In this document: in pieces, positions 1 through 11,275 of the stretch
How the letters are laid out: each line of letters starts with the position of its first letter
Numbering within the stretch: position 1 is the first letter of the stretch
DNA from: Charina bottae
Taxonomy: Eukaryota > Chordata > Lepidosauria > Squamata > Charinaidae
Assembly (NCBI GenBank): GCA_023362775.1
Contig: JALMGJ010000016.1
Coordinates: 3,146,001-3,210,000 of the forward strand
Reading direction: 5' to 3'
Length of the DNA stretch: 64,000 bases
Translations under genes and position numbers: made by a program
Notes under the pieces: generated by a model
Seen by the model: the letters and a program-made list of their open reading frames with translations, nothing else
What the model was told of the DNA's origin: nothing
Databases searched by the model: none

Positions 1-1187
1 GAGGCAGCCAGCTCAAGTTCTACTGCAAATGCCAAATGACTTTGACTGTATTTTCAGCTAGGAAAAACAAAAGCTAATTCATACTGCAGTGACATGTGTT
101 CCTGAGAAATTACATGATTCCATTCCAGTGGACAGACATAACTTGTCGCTTGCACTGCCATATAGACCTAAACTAGAATGACACATCATTTTGATGTGTA
201 CACCATATTGTGTTCGACTGATACCTGTACTGTACATTCTTTACCTAATGAAAAATGGCAAACAGCCACTGCAAAGGTTGTTTCAGGTTCAGTGAATGTT
301 TAGTAACAGGAAGCTGTACATGAGCTATGAAAGTTAATTCGGCACTTAAGTTTTGGAGCAAGCCCAAAGTAGATCCATACTCATATATATTACATGCTAT
401 TACACCACTCAGGCAGCAAAATGGGCCTAGGTATATTGCAATGAATCAGGCCTTTAAATTATACAAGCTTGCTCTAGGTTTTCATACTCTGTTCCACGAG
501 TGCTGGATAAGTAATACAGGAATCAAGGGCTGTTGACCTCCCACAACCTATATTAGATAGGCCAGTAGCACTGAAGCAAAATAATAATTTTGGCAATTTC
601 ACATTTTTCAAACTGGGCTGTTTGCATTCCAAACACGATCAGTTCTGTTTTAGACATTTACATTTGAGAGATTCTTAATGACATTTTTCTCTTATTGATA
701 GGAACGTAGAAAGTTGCTCTTTATTGGGCCAGATGGGACTCCCACACACACACATTCATGACTGCAAAAATTACTGCACTTGTTTACGAAGAGATTGTGT
801 GATGTAGCAACTATAGCAGGAGCGAAGGGTTGTTCTCCAGATGTTGCCAAATGTCGTTCATCCTCCTTCAGACGGTAAAGTGTTAGAAGTAAGTAAAGGG
901 TTAGACTCTGAAAAGCCATGTTGATATCTCTACATATCACCTGAGTGATTGTGAAGGTACAATAGGGAAATATCCATGTACCTTGGTCTGCATTCTGCAG
1001 GAGAAAAATGAAAATGCAATAAAGAAAGCAAGATGTAAATAAAATGGCTGAAAAGTCTTTGTGGCTGCTTATTGCAGCTGGAAAGTCTGATGCAACACTC
1101 TGTCGTTTTTAACTCCTGCTCAGTAATGACATCCTGAGGGAACAGATGAAGACATATCAGAAGAGACAGTGTGGTATAGCAGTTAAT
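1..1187. other. Unassigned AT-rich DNA
   Basis: I see no recognisable gene, transposon or RNA here. Open frames are short, overlap on both strands and show no known domain. It could hold very old repeat remnants or intron/intergenic sequence. Confidence 0.5.
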
Positions 1188-1362
1188 CTGTAGCTAGCAT
1201 TTGTGATTTACTTACTTCTCACCCTTTACTGCTCAAACGTTCAGCACTTGCCTCTTACCCTTCCCTGCATGTCTGTTCAACTCTCTCCATTCATTCCTCC
1301 CCTCTTGCTGAGTTTAGGGGTAAGATGGGCCCTATCTTCCCTATTGGGAACCAGTAGCAGAA
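1188..1362. repeat. Direct repeat, copy A (partner at 10260-10435)
   Basis: This 175-bp segment is closely similar to 10260-10435, in the same orientation and about 9.07 kb away. Both begin ctgtagctagcatttgtgat and end in a cagtagcagaa motif. Similarity stops on both sides: copy A is followed by a SINE, copy B by unrelated DNA. It may be a dispersed repeat family I do not recognise or a local segmental duplication. No coding potential is evident. Confidence 0.75.
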
Positions 1363-1432
1363 TTTCTTTTTTGTTTTTCTTAGCTTGTTTGGGTTCTGTT
1401 CCTCCTAATATTTTTTTATTTTTTAAATTTTA

Positions 1433-1681
1433 TTTATGTATTTATTTTCTATCCTGCCTTATTATTTTTTATAAATACAGTAACTCAAGGCGGTAAACAT
1501 ACCAAATACTCCTTCCTCCTCCTATTTTCCCCACAACAACCACCCTGTGAGGTGAGTTGGGCTGAGAGAGAGTGACTGGCCCAAGGTCACCCAGCCGGCT
1601 TTCATGCCTAAGGCAGGACTAGAACTCACAGACTCCTGGTTTCTAGCCCAGCACCTTAACCACTAGACCAAACTGGCTCCC
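1433..1681 (-). mobile_element. tRNA-derived CORE/MIR-type SINE
   Basis: Read on the minus strand, this begins with a tRNA-like head (a box-A-like tagtggttaaggtgc, then a box-B-like gttctagtcc) at about 1600-1681. A CORE-like section containing gtgaccttgggccagtcac follows, then a 3' end gccttgagtt with a gcaggatagaaaataaa tail. This order is that of a Pol III-transcribed SINE mobilised by a LINE. A closely similar copy lies at 57397-57644. It is a retroposon, not a tRNA gene: the anticodon arm is degenerate. Confidence 0.75.
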
Positions 1682-1817
1682 ATTTTTCCTTTGTTTTGGT
1701 TTCTATTATTTTTTTTCCTTCAGTTTAAAAAGTTGTTGTATTAATTGTGTACGAGTTTCTTTAGTGCATTTAGTGTATTTTTAGTGTATTTGAATATTTT
1801 TAAAAAAAAAAAATTAG

Positions 1818-1960
1818 GTGAGACAGTATGGTAAACTGATTGAAGTAGCGGACTGGCACCAGGGAGACCTAGGTCCTAGTCCACCCTCAGCCGTGGACAT
1901 CCTATGTACAATGCCTTGAGCTGCTGAAGGAAAAGCAGGATATTGAACAAGAAACAAATA
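1818..1960 (+). mobile_element. Diverged tRNA-derived SINE fragment
   Basis: The order is that of the SINE family in this window: a box-A-like head, accagggagacctaggtcct followed by agtcc (box-B-like), a short core and a 3' end gccttgagctgctgaaggaa with an agcaggatat tail. It is diverged and shorter than the copy at 1433-1681, probably with an internal deletion. Confidence 0.5.
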
Positions 1961-2049
1961 AGTTAATATACCACACATGTAGCCTGTTGAAAGTCAGCCT
2001 CACATGCACAAGATTTCTGCCTCTATAAACCACTAGAACTAATAGATGT

Positions 2050-2108
2050 AGAGTCCCCTATTCGGGGAGATGGGTGGGGATAAATTAAATAAATAATTAA
2101 ATTAAATA
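2050..2108 (+). repeat. L2-type 3' tail fragment
   Basis: The motif gggagatgggtggggataaa followed by (TAAA)-like repeats is the 3' terminus found at every L2 copy in the window. Only the tail is present, directly upstream of a longer L2 fragment. Confidence 0.55.
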
Positions 2109-2690
2109 ATTTAAAGTTTGCTTCCGGGTCCAATTCAAGGTGTTGATGATTACCTTTAAAGCCCTATATGGCATAGGGCCAGGGTACCTGAGGGACCGTC
2201 TCGTCCCGATGACGTCAGCCCGCCCCACCCGTGCGTGCAGAGAGGGCATGCTTCGGACCCCCTCAACAAGAGAATGCCATCTAGCGGGGTCCAGGAGGCG
2301 TGCCTTCTCTGCGACAGCGCCCGCCTTATGGAACATCTTGCCCCCGGAGGTGAGACTGGCCCCTTCACTCCTGGCCTTTTGGAAGGCCATTAAGACCTGG
2401 CTCTGCCGCCTGGCCTGGGACGACAGAGGCGGTAGTGCCTCCTGGGGTTGGCTGGCCCCATAGCAATATGATCTGTGCTACGGTCCCCAATCCATCTTGG
2501 ATTTTATTTATTTTATATTGGATATATTTTTATATATCTTCTATTCTGTATAGTTTTTAAATTTTTTTAAATTTTTAAATTTTAATTATTGTAACCCGCC
2601 CAGAGTCCCTTGTATGGGAGATGGGCAGGGAATAAATTAAATAAATAAATAAATAAATAATAATAAATAAATACATAAAAATAAATCAGT
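2109..2690 (+). mobile_element. L2 LINE, 3' end with ORF2 C-terminus
   Basis: The frame at 2140-2463 encodes the C-terminal part of the L2 reverse-transcriptase ORF, with the conserved string FKALYGIGPGYLRDRL and a terminal ALWNILPPEVR...WGWLAP block shared with copies at 13648, 52888 and 58118. It is followed by a 3' UTR and the L2 tail (cgcccagagtccc, gggagatgggcagg, then AATA repeats at 2640-2680). The copy is heavily 5'-truncated, as usual for LINEs, but its last 108 codons are open. It lacks EN and RT cores and cannot be autonomous. Confidence 0.85.
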
Positions 2691-5600
2691 TAGCACTTGT
2701 TATCTCCTTTACTTGTCTGAAAGTTTTTTAACTCCCCTGGGTTACATGCCTCCCATTACTTAGGCTGATATTCTCTGGGTTTTCAACATTTCCTTTTTCT
2801 CCCACTTCAGTTCTCTTTCTCTTTTCACTCTGACCTGTGCAATTCAGGTACTTACCTGACTTGCTTTCTCTCCATAATGGAAGAGAGCACACTCCAGCTC
2901 TTAGCTGTAGAGAGACTTAAGTAACTTTAGCCGCCTTACTGCAATGTAAAGGTTATTTTTGTTTGCTTTTATCCAAGTACCAGCCTCAAGAATACTTCCT
3001 CTACAAAGTTAGACTTCTAAATTTGTGTTTCTCTGTCCCCTCATTCTTTCTACTGTGTAAAGCTACCTGCCATCCAATGTGGTCTGCATTCCAGTTAGGA
3101 TACATGGATTCATCCCAATCATGTCACCATTTCCCCAGAAGCATATTTTTATCCCTCAGCCTTGATTGAAAATGTGGATCTGAGTGCTTGTGCGAACTTT
3201 GCTGAGAACAATATGGAGGCTCTTTCTCAGCCTTCTCCTTGATGGGAAGACCTACTTCCACAGTAGCTTCTCTTACTTTCCTGCTGGACCCAGTCCTCAA
3301 ATCTGCTCAGAAGGGAAAGGCAATATGACAAAATATTACTGATTGTTCTTGTTCTTGCCATGGCTTGCATGCTTGAAAGGAAAAACTGATGAGTCAAGAA
3401 CAGCAAAAAGAGCAGCAACAATGGGATTTGGAAACACAGGCATTCAATGCAAATCATGATGATGCAGAAATGATAAAACATGATGAAACAACACAAACCC
3501 TAATCTTTTATACACTGGACACAAGTATGTAAGTCACAGGGCTTCTGTTGCTATGTACATTTTCTCTTTTGCTCTCCCTTGCCATCCCAGAGTGAACACC
3601 TGTGTCTGGAAATCAGCAGTATTTCTCTGTTAAAGTGTGAGCTTCATCAGGTGACCAACAATTTGAGTACAAATAATATATATTCAAGTCCTGGTTTCAA
3701 ACCTTTGGAAACACTGGCAGAGTTGCACTTTTGATGATGGACAATTGTAAATCCCACCATGACTGCTTAATGTATCATGAGAAGAATTTTGTAATGTGAT
3801 AGCTGTCTGTTAACTGCTACACAATAAAATTTAATTGAACATTCACCAAAAGGTTAGGAAGTTAGTTAACATCATCAATGCAGCAATTACCAGTCAACCC
3901 TACAGTCAAGTGCTAAAGAGAATACACTTTTTGTGTGCAAGATAAACACAAGAAACTATGGTAGTTTTTAGATAGCTTTCTGGGTTTTAGATTCAAATAT
4001 TAGGGAAAATGTTTCAGTGAATTCATTTGGAAGACTTAATGTGCTGCAGATATAGATTCAGTAAATCTGAATAAGAATTTGTGGAGCTGCATTTAATTAG
4101 CAGCTCTAACAAAGCTGCTGAATTAGAGAAGAGAAATATTAAAATGGAGTTGTGTTTAACAATATAAATGTACAGTGGGACAAGATTCTAATGATCTTTA
4201 TAGGCTATTTCAGTCTAAAATAGCTGTGATATTGAATGGTGAAGGGAGGGAATCTTGAGATTAAATTTGCCAATTGACCTGGGAAAAGAGTACTAGTCCA
4301 GGTTGCTTAAAAACACCTTGATCAACAAAATTAACCAAGTCAAATCTTTTTCCATGTTGAGATAACCAGTTAAAAATAATCAGTAGAATCCAATGTTATA
4401 TCAGTGGTGTTGCATTCATGGAAAGGGACTTTTTCTTGCTTTCCTTCCTCCTTCAGTACTCCCTAATTTGCTCTTAATATCTCTTCTCGAAGTCCACATC
4501 TCACCATATTGTGGTAGTGCGTATGGGGCTACAAGGAACGGGAGGAAAAGAATGACTTTAGTTGGTTGGTGGAAATTTGCCATTGCATTCCACCTAGTAT
4601 TTGTAGATAATTTTCTTTTGTAAGTGTTGAATCCTTCAGCTAAAGGATTTTGGATATGATTGAAGAACAGCTAAAGTAGGCAGAAGTAGGAACGGGATGA
4701 GAAAGCAAAGCCTCTACTAAATTATTTTTCTTATTGACAAGATTATCTCAGAGATGGCAATAATGATACCTAAGCCTAAATTGTTCAACTAATCATATCT
4801 CCTTTAGCAATGGATTGTGTTTGATGTAAGCTTTTTGATTCCTAGTAATTCTAAAGCCATCAAAGTAAATAAGAAAACAGTGAACAAGGTTAAGTACAGT
4901 AGCTGTTAGGTCCTTGCATACAAATAACTTGGGGTTTTATTAAGGCATTCAAATAAACTTCATTCTACTTTAAAGATCAGCAACTGAAGGACCTAGTACA
5001 AAAACTGTTTCCTTAAGGTATGTATGCACTGTATTTCCAACATAGAGGTGAGAACTCAATATACAATGGAAATCCACATATATATTTCCTCTCATAGTAT
5101 GGCACCTGGTGGCATCACTTATATTTTACTGTGGAATCCAGCAACTCAAATTGTGCTTAGTAAAGGCTATTCTTTGGTATTGTGTCAGACCCGTTTTCAG
5201 GTATTTTTCTAGTTGAAATGTCATTTTGTTCTTGGCCAACCATTTAAAAATATAATGCTTGCAAGTGATTCTATATTGGTTTAGGCACTGATATCCAAGA
5301 GTTTCTGTTTGAAGATTTCCTTGGCATGATGTCTAGCTGAGAGTAGATATTAGGTTGATAGCCTGTGCTACAAAATAACTTTAATAAGTTGCTTTACCCA
5401 CATGGTGGATTAAGCCATCCATATCTGTTCTTCTAGACACATTTTAGGTAGCCTCCCATGGTCCATTAGGAGAATCCTCTATCAGTAGTTAAAAGCTTTA
5501 ATTGTTGAATTATTACGAATGGAATGGATACCTGTTTAGCTCTAACCATGTGAGCTGGTGTATTCTTGTCAACTCCCAAGATATAACTTAAAAAATGGGA

Positions 5601-5769
5601 CTAGATTTGTTCAAATAAAGGGGCCTTTAATAGGCCTCAGAATTCTGCACTTTAAGTGAACATTGGAATTATGTTTGGCTTCTAAACCTTTAGTATCAGG
5701 ATTAAAGTACTTGGGTAATTATAGTTAAGTACTGTAAGTAATGTTTTGCAACTTGTAGTGGTCCTCTCA
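2691..5769. other. Unassigned DNA, no gene recognised
   Basis: About 3 kb of AT-rich sequence without a recognisable coding region or repeat family. Short open frames (for example 4393-4623 plus and 3227-3496 minus) have no known motif and low-complexity composition. The upper end, from about 5500, may continue the LINE remnant that starts at 5770. Confidence 0.5.
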
Positions 5770-7445
5770 GAACTTCATTTAAAGTGGTTTGCCCCTTACC
5801 CTGTGTTGGTAAAAACTACCCATAATTATGGAAAGGAGTCAAATTATTCAAAGGGCTCCCCATCCAGGTTCCAGTTATATTTAGGGTAATTCTTACTGAA
5901 TACCACCACTTTAGACTTGACTTTATTAATACTCAGGGAGTTGGAGGCATAGTAAGCACCTAGTATTCACAGCATATTTTTCAGGCCTTCTTGGGAATGT
6001 GCCATCAAAATCATGTATTCAGCATATAAAATGATATTGACGAATTTATTCAGGATCTTTAGCATATGGAATCGGAGGAGTGAAGAAATCCTGGAACGTA
6101 ATTGACAGAGAAATTAAACAGCAGCGAGGCCAAAATGCACCCTTGACTGACACCTTTATGAGTGGATATTGTTTGTGTTAAGAGCCATTTACTCCAATAT
6201 GAACTTTCAGGTAAGTATTTGTGCAGAGCTCCTTAATATATAGTATAGGAGAGTATGTTCCATAATTTAACACAGCAGTGTTCTTCCATAAAGTATCTCT
6301 ATTTGTAGAATTAAATGCTGCACTAAAATCTACACAGGATGTGAAATAATGCTTTCTCTGACATTTGTAGTTCTGACCAGATTGAAACCATATAGTGGCA
6401 CTTCTTAGTACAGGTAGTCCTTGCTTAACGACCACAACTGGGACCAGAATTTCAGTTGCTAAGCAAAGTGGCCATTAAGTGAATCCAACCTGATTTCACA
6501 ACCTTTTTTGCAGTGGCCGTTAACCGAATCACTATGGGGGTTTAAGCAAACCATGTGGTTGTTAAGCGAATCACAGGGTTCCCCGTTGATTTTGCTTGCC
6601 AGAAGCCAGCAGGGAAGATCGAATATGGTGATCACATGACGGTCATAAATGTGAACTGGTTGCCAAATGTCCAAACCATGATCACGTGACCCTGGGGATG
6701 CTGCAACGGTCATAAGTGTGAGTACCAGTTGTAATTGGTATTTTCAGCACTGTTGTAAGTCCGAACCATCACTAAATGAATGGTTGTTAAGTGAGGACTA
6801 CCTGTAACTGTTAATTTATTGTAGTCATGTCTGAGTTTTAACGTCTTAGCATGCGTTTTTGGAGTAGGATGTCTCTGAGTTAGATACATAATTGGCCTTA
6901 GTGTCTTTTTAAAATGGGAACAGTCAAGATTGAACCAGTTAGATCTTATAAACTGTTGACTCCTAACTGGCAATTTATCTAGTAAGAAATTTCTTGCATG
7001 GAACACAGGTTGGCATATTCATTAAGGATTTCATTGAAACCTTGGGTGGGTGATGAGACCATTTTCACCCCTGTCTAGATCTGCTCTAAGGTCAAGAACC
7101 TAGATATTGCCTTGGTGTTTGAGCCTCCTGTCTTGACTCATTTCAAGGTTAGCTAGTAGCCTCTTATCACATAGTATGAGTAATCTTAGATCAAAACTGC
7201 CACAGAAATTGACTGCGATCAGTTGATGGTCACTGTCCTCCACATAGACTTCAAATGACTTTATCTATGAAAATAACTCAGTTTTGTTAACTCTGACACA
7301 CGTATAGTCCAAAACACTGCCTACGTTCCCTGAATGGAATATATAAGGGTATTTGAAACAGTTGTACTTACCTCCTAAGATGTGAAGATTACCTTTATAC
7401 ATTAGATCAGTTGAGATCCTGCTGTGTTACTTTTAAGTATCCTGG
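5770..7445 (-). mobile_element. Decayed non-LTR retrotransposon (EN plus RT remnant)
   Basis: Minus-strand translation gives, in order, an endonuclease-like end with an SDHxL-type motif near 7230, a linker resembling the EN-RT spacer of LINEs (7006 to 6810), an RT block with the palm string CVDFSAAFNSTNRDTLW near 6300, a degenerate YADD box read as YAEY near 6030, and a downstream SINKVKSK...FSKN block. Several stops and frameshifts interrupt it. The clade is not certain; the wording of the palm block is unlike the L1, L2 or BovB copies here. A 394-bp MITE at 6411-6804 splits it. Confidence 0.65.
6411..6804. mobile_element. pogo-like MITE, TA-flanked
   Basis: The element starts CAGGTAGTCCTTGCTTAAC and ends TTAAGTGAGGACTACCTG, near-perfect terminal inverted repeats, with TA on both sides (6409-6410 and 6805-6806). 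CAG...CTG ends and a TA target duplication are typical of Tc1/mariner-superfamily, pogo/Tigger-type elements. It has no transposase frame, so it is non-autonomous. Related copies are at 18172-18944 and 27360-27775. It interrupts a decayed LINE and is therefore younger than it. Confidence 0.85.
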
Positions 7446-7779
7446 AGTGCTGGGACATGGGTCATTTAAAAGATAATCCTCAGGTATGTCACCCAGGTAA
7501 CATATTTGTGCAGAGAATAGAATTAAACAGTTTTAGGATGTTCCAAATTTATCTCTAACAGTATCTTTTCAAATTTCACCCCCATATCAGGGGAAAAACA
7601 GGGAGAATTGTCATCAACATTTTCCTTTTTATAATATTTTTACAATCTCAGCTTATTCTGAGTCTGGCAATGTGCAAAAAGAGTTAATCACATTTCCCCC
7701 CAGGAGTTTGTCAGTGAGCTGTCTTGCTGTGGGTGGTACAGGTTATTTGCTTGGACTTTCCCTTCTCAAGGACAATGTT
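7446..7779. other. Unassigned spacer
   Basis: I see no gene or repeat in this stretch. It separates the decayed LINE from the target site of the L1 derivative. Confidence 0.5.
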
Positions 7780-9912
7780 GATAAAGCATCCTTTCACTCC
7801 AAGCCTGGCTGGCAGCTCGACAAGTCAGAGTTTCTCAGAGCTCTGAGCTCTGAGACCTGGCTAACTTTCTATCTTGTTTGCAGGGGTCTACAGACCACTG
7901 AAGTTTCCCCCTGGAGAAGGGGGAACCAGAAGATTGCTCACAGAGCCATTGTAATTGCCCACTCCTGTTTTTCTTTGTTGTTTCCACCGCGGAGAGGAAC
8001 GGGGGTGAATGCAGTGAAATGGCCGAAGGAGGATCCTAGCTCTGCAGAGAACGTAAGTCTCTCGGGAGACACAAGAGTGACAGCCAGCTTTTAGACCACT
8101 TTATATTAGTTTTCTTTTTTAGATTAGTACATTTTTATTATCTAAAATTTATCTTTGGACTTCGTTCAAAATGTTGGCTAATTTTGTGTTTTCTTTGCTA
8201 TAATTAATTTTGGTGGAAGTTTGATAGATTTTATTTTGGCAACATAGTGAACAAGTTTGTATTTTTCTGCCTTTCTTTTGTATCAGAGAAATTGGGACTT
8301 AAGAGACTTTGTTGGTATTTCTCACTCGACAAACTAACTGACTTTTGAGAAATTGTTTGTTTGGGTTAAGCAGCTTGCAGCCTGAAGAATAAAGAAGAAT
8401 AAAGAATAAAGTATAGAGAATGTGTGCCTCTTTACCTTTTTTTTTTTCTACTTTTTTTTAGAAAGGACTATCTTTCATTTGGAATATATTTTCATCTTTC
8501 CTTTTACAAACTGTTTGAAATACTGCTCTGTGGAATTTTTTCATCTTTTACTTTAAAAGCTTTTCTCACTTAAAGAAATAGACATTATTGATAAATAATA
8601 GAACAGCTGTTCCCTGCTCCCTGAGAAAATTTTTTGTTTTGGCTACGGCAGCTGATTACGGTTTGAACAACAAATAATGGCATTTCTCACAGCACTTCAG
8701 GATTTTAAGGAAGAAACCAGCAAAAAAATTTTGCAAATTAAGAAATCCATAGAACGTATATTAATAGTTTTGGTGGCTCAGGAACAGAAGATACAAGGGA
8801 CAGATTTAGAAACAGAGGAAAGACCTTTCGAACCAGTAGAGAAACAGGGAAAGAGGACTTTGAATGTATTGGTACAGAAGAAGATTATGATACTTTACAG
8901 GAAGTGGTCTATTAAACGTTTGGGCATAAATACATTGTGGCAGCTGAGACAGGAAGATTTTAATATGCAAATTGATAGATATGGCAAAATAAACATTTTG
9001 ACATCCCACATGAGTTATAGAAATAAACAAGTTGCATATTGTGATATTGGCATAACCTAAACAGGAGATTTATTGATATTGATTTGGAATGCAAGGTTAA
9101 TGAAAATGCGGATTTGGTATTGTACACAGAGTAAGCACAGATATGAGAAACTGTACAGATGCATAAAAACATGATATTTTAAGTGTAAGATACAAGATTA
9201 TAAATAAATATGTTGATATTATATATTACTCTTTCTGGAGACACATTTATGAGAAGACAATGAGATGATGAGATGGAATTAGAATGTAGGTTATTACAAG
9301 AATATGTTGTATGTATTAGGTTATATGTTATGTTAGGTTTTGTATTTTTGCTATATTATGTATTATGTTATGTAATATGTTAGATTATGTATTAATGGAA
9401 TATATAGTCATAACATGAACAGAATATACTGTATTTTATTAGACGTAGATAAGGCCTTTATTTGTTATACTAATTGGACTTTATTGAAGATATAAATATA
9501 GATGTAAAAATGGAAAGAGCAAATGGAAAACATTTAATTGATGCAACAATGAACATTTGATTACTATTCTAAGGAGTAGAAACCAGAGATGGATTGTTGG
9601 AAGATATCAAGAAAGGCGAAACCTATATGAAGAACAGAAGATTGGATTATAGAAATCATAGGGTATATGACAAAGAAAAGTTTCTGTGTATTGTATGAAG
9701 GACTAACATTTAAAGTTAATTGTACTTAAAGTTCAAGGATAAATTGGAGGACATCTATTTTCTATATTTTCTTTGTTTGTTATTTTTTGACTTCACTTTT
9801 TCTTTTCCTTTTTCTTACTTTGTATTTCTATTTCTTTTCTTTTGTATTAGCTCTTAATATGTATTTTAAAATTTAATAAAACTTATGGGGAAAAAAAAGA
9901 TAAAGCATCCTT
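7780..9912 (+). mobile_element. Internally deleted L1 with both ends and 14-bp TSD
   Basis: The insertion proper is 7794-9898. The direct repeat gataaagcatcctt occurs at 7780-7793 and 9899-9912 and is the target-site duplication. The 5' 300 bp is GC-rich and UTR-like. An ORF1-like frame follows (8677-9060), then a short patch resembling the L1 RT palm (LLDVDKAF near 9440), and a 3' end with aataaaa and an A-rich tail. At 2.1 kb it is far shorter than the 6.4-kb L1 elsewhere in the window (without its L2 insert), so most of ORF2 is missing although the 5' end is retained. It must have been moved in trans. Confidence 0.75.
8677..9060 (+). pseudogene. L1 ORF1-like N-terminal fragment
   Basis: This 127-codon frame lies inside the deleted L1. 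Its first 60 residues are Lys/Glu-rich and could form a coiled coil (KEETSKKILQIKKSIERI), as expected for the N-terminal part of an L1 RNA-binding ORF1 protein. No RRM or C-terminal domain follows, and the frame ends early. Assignment rests on position between an L1-like 5' UTR and 3' end; the sequence alone would not be diagnostic. Confidence 0.4.
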
Positions 9913-10259
9913 GACATTATCTGGATTCCGATTGTTAAATCTGTGCACTAAGGTGGCCGTGCTCTCTTGGTCAGATTGAGTTAGTTTTGCCCTCTAAGCA
10001 AAACACGCCTGTTGGAAAGGTTGAGAGAGTACCCAGAAAAGGTTTCATTTTAACAACGTAGTAGAGACTGTGGATTGCTAGAATGTTGATAGAATCCACT
10101 TGCAGTCTCTTCTGGACAGAAGCCATTTAGCCTTCTGTAAATCAATCAGCTGCTTTTCACAATATACTGTAATAGCTGGCTTAGGGACAGAATGGCTGCT
10201 TTTTAGAGAATAACTCTATTCACTCCACTGTTTAGCATTTGTAGTGTAATCTGTTTAGT
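9913..10259. other. Unassigned spacer
   Basis: No gene or known repeat seen between the TSD of the L1 derivative and copy B of the direct repeat. Confidence 0.5.
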
Positions 10260-10435
10260 CTGTAGCTAGCATTTGTGATTTACTTGCTTCTCACCCTTTA
10301 CTGCTCAAAGGTTCAGCACTTGCCACTCACCATTCCCTGCATGTCTGTTCAACTCTCTCCATTCATTCCTCTCTTTCTTTCAGAGTTTAGGGGTAAGAGC
10401 GGTCCTATCTTCTCCACTGGGAAGCAGTAGCAGAA
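10260..10435. repeat. Direct repeat, copy B (partner at 1188-1362)
   Basis: This is the second copy of the 175-bp segment, in direct orientation, with scattered substitutions and a few indels. It is followed by DNA unrelated to that after copy A. Confidence 0.75.
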
Positions 10436-11130
10436 ACCATGGCCTATATTCTATTACTTCTTCTCAGTGCAGCTCTTCCATAAAACTATTTGTTGACTAA
10501 ACGAGGACCTAGTTCTTCTCTCAGTTCTATCGTCAAGCTGTTCAAGTCAAGTCATGCTCAAACTTGATTGGAGCTTCTCAGAGACCCAAACAGCATAGCT
10601 AGAAACTAAATCTTTACTGGAGCTCAGAAACAGTGGTCATTACAACCAGTTGGTAGTTATTAAATGGTGTAAGGCTGATTCAGAACTTTCATCTCCTAAT
10701 TCAAATGCAGTGCCCCTTTTCCCCACATCTGTGATGTCTCTGGATCTAATCCTCCAATTCAGCATTCCTCAGTACACTCCATTTAGAGTATAGTAGAAAC
10801 CTTTATTGAAAGCATTACAATTCAGAACAGTGTAAAGACCAGAATGACCCAATTCCCGCAAAACAGTCAAACCTCACTCTTTCCCCCACCTACATGTCAC
10901 TACTCCCTTGATGATGCATTATCCAGTACTTTTCCCATCCAGCCACACTCCCCCTCCCAACAGCATATTTCTCTTTAAGCAATGCCTTGACCAGCTGCAT
11001 GGCCTTGACCAGCTGTAAACAGTCTTGGTGGAATTTCACTCTCAGTGTTCTCAATGACCACTCCCTCCCTTCTTTTGAAATCTTTTGCACAGACACGCAT
11101 TGTTAGTAATCCATCCCCAAATACAACTGA
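10436..11130. other. Unassigned DNA
   Basis: No gene, repeat or RNA recognised. The sequence includes a short local direct repeat (ttgaccagctg twice at about 10985-11020). Confidence 0.5.
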
Positions 11131-11275
11131 ACACGCATAAAGGTAAAGGTAAAGGTACCCCCCGCACATTTGTGCAGTCGTGTCTGACTCTAGGGGCTGG
11201 TGCTCATCTCCGTTTGTTAGCCAAAGAGCCAGCGTTGTCCGAAGACACTTCCACGGTCATGTGGCCGCATGACAC
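11131..11275 (+). repeat. Interspersed repeat starting ggtaaaggtaaaggt
   Basis: The triple ggtaaa start, followed by gtcgtgtctgactctagggg and catgtggccgcatgac, resembles an abundant short interspersed repeat known to me from squamate genomes, probably a SINE. Only about 145 bp is present and no tail is visible. The family name is not certain. Confidence 0.5.

Noticed and set aside
1600..1681. A tRNA gene on the minus strand
   Set aside because: Box-A and box-B-like motifs belong to the head of a SINE. The cloverleaf is not intact and the SINE core follows immediately.
7672..8094. 140-codon plus-strand frame
   Set aside because: It starts outside the L1 derivative, crosses the TSD boundary and covers the GC-rich L1 5' UTR. 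It matches no protein I know.
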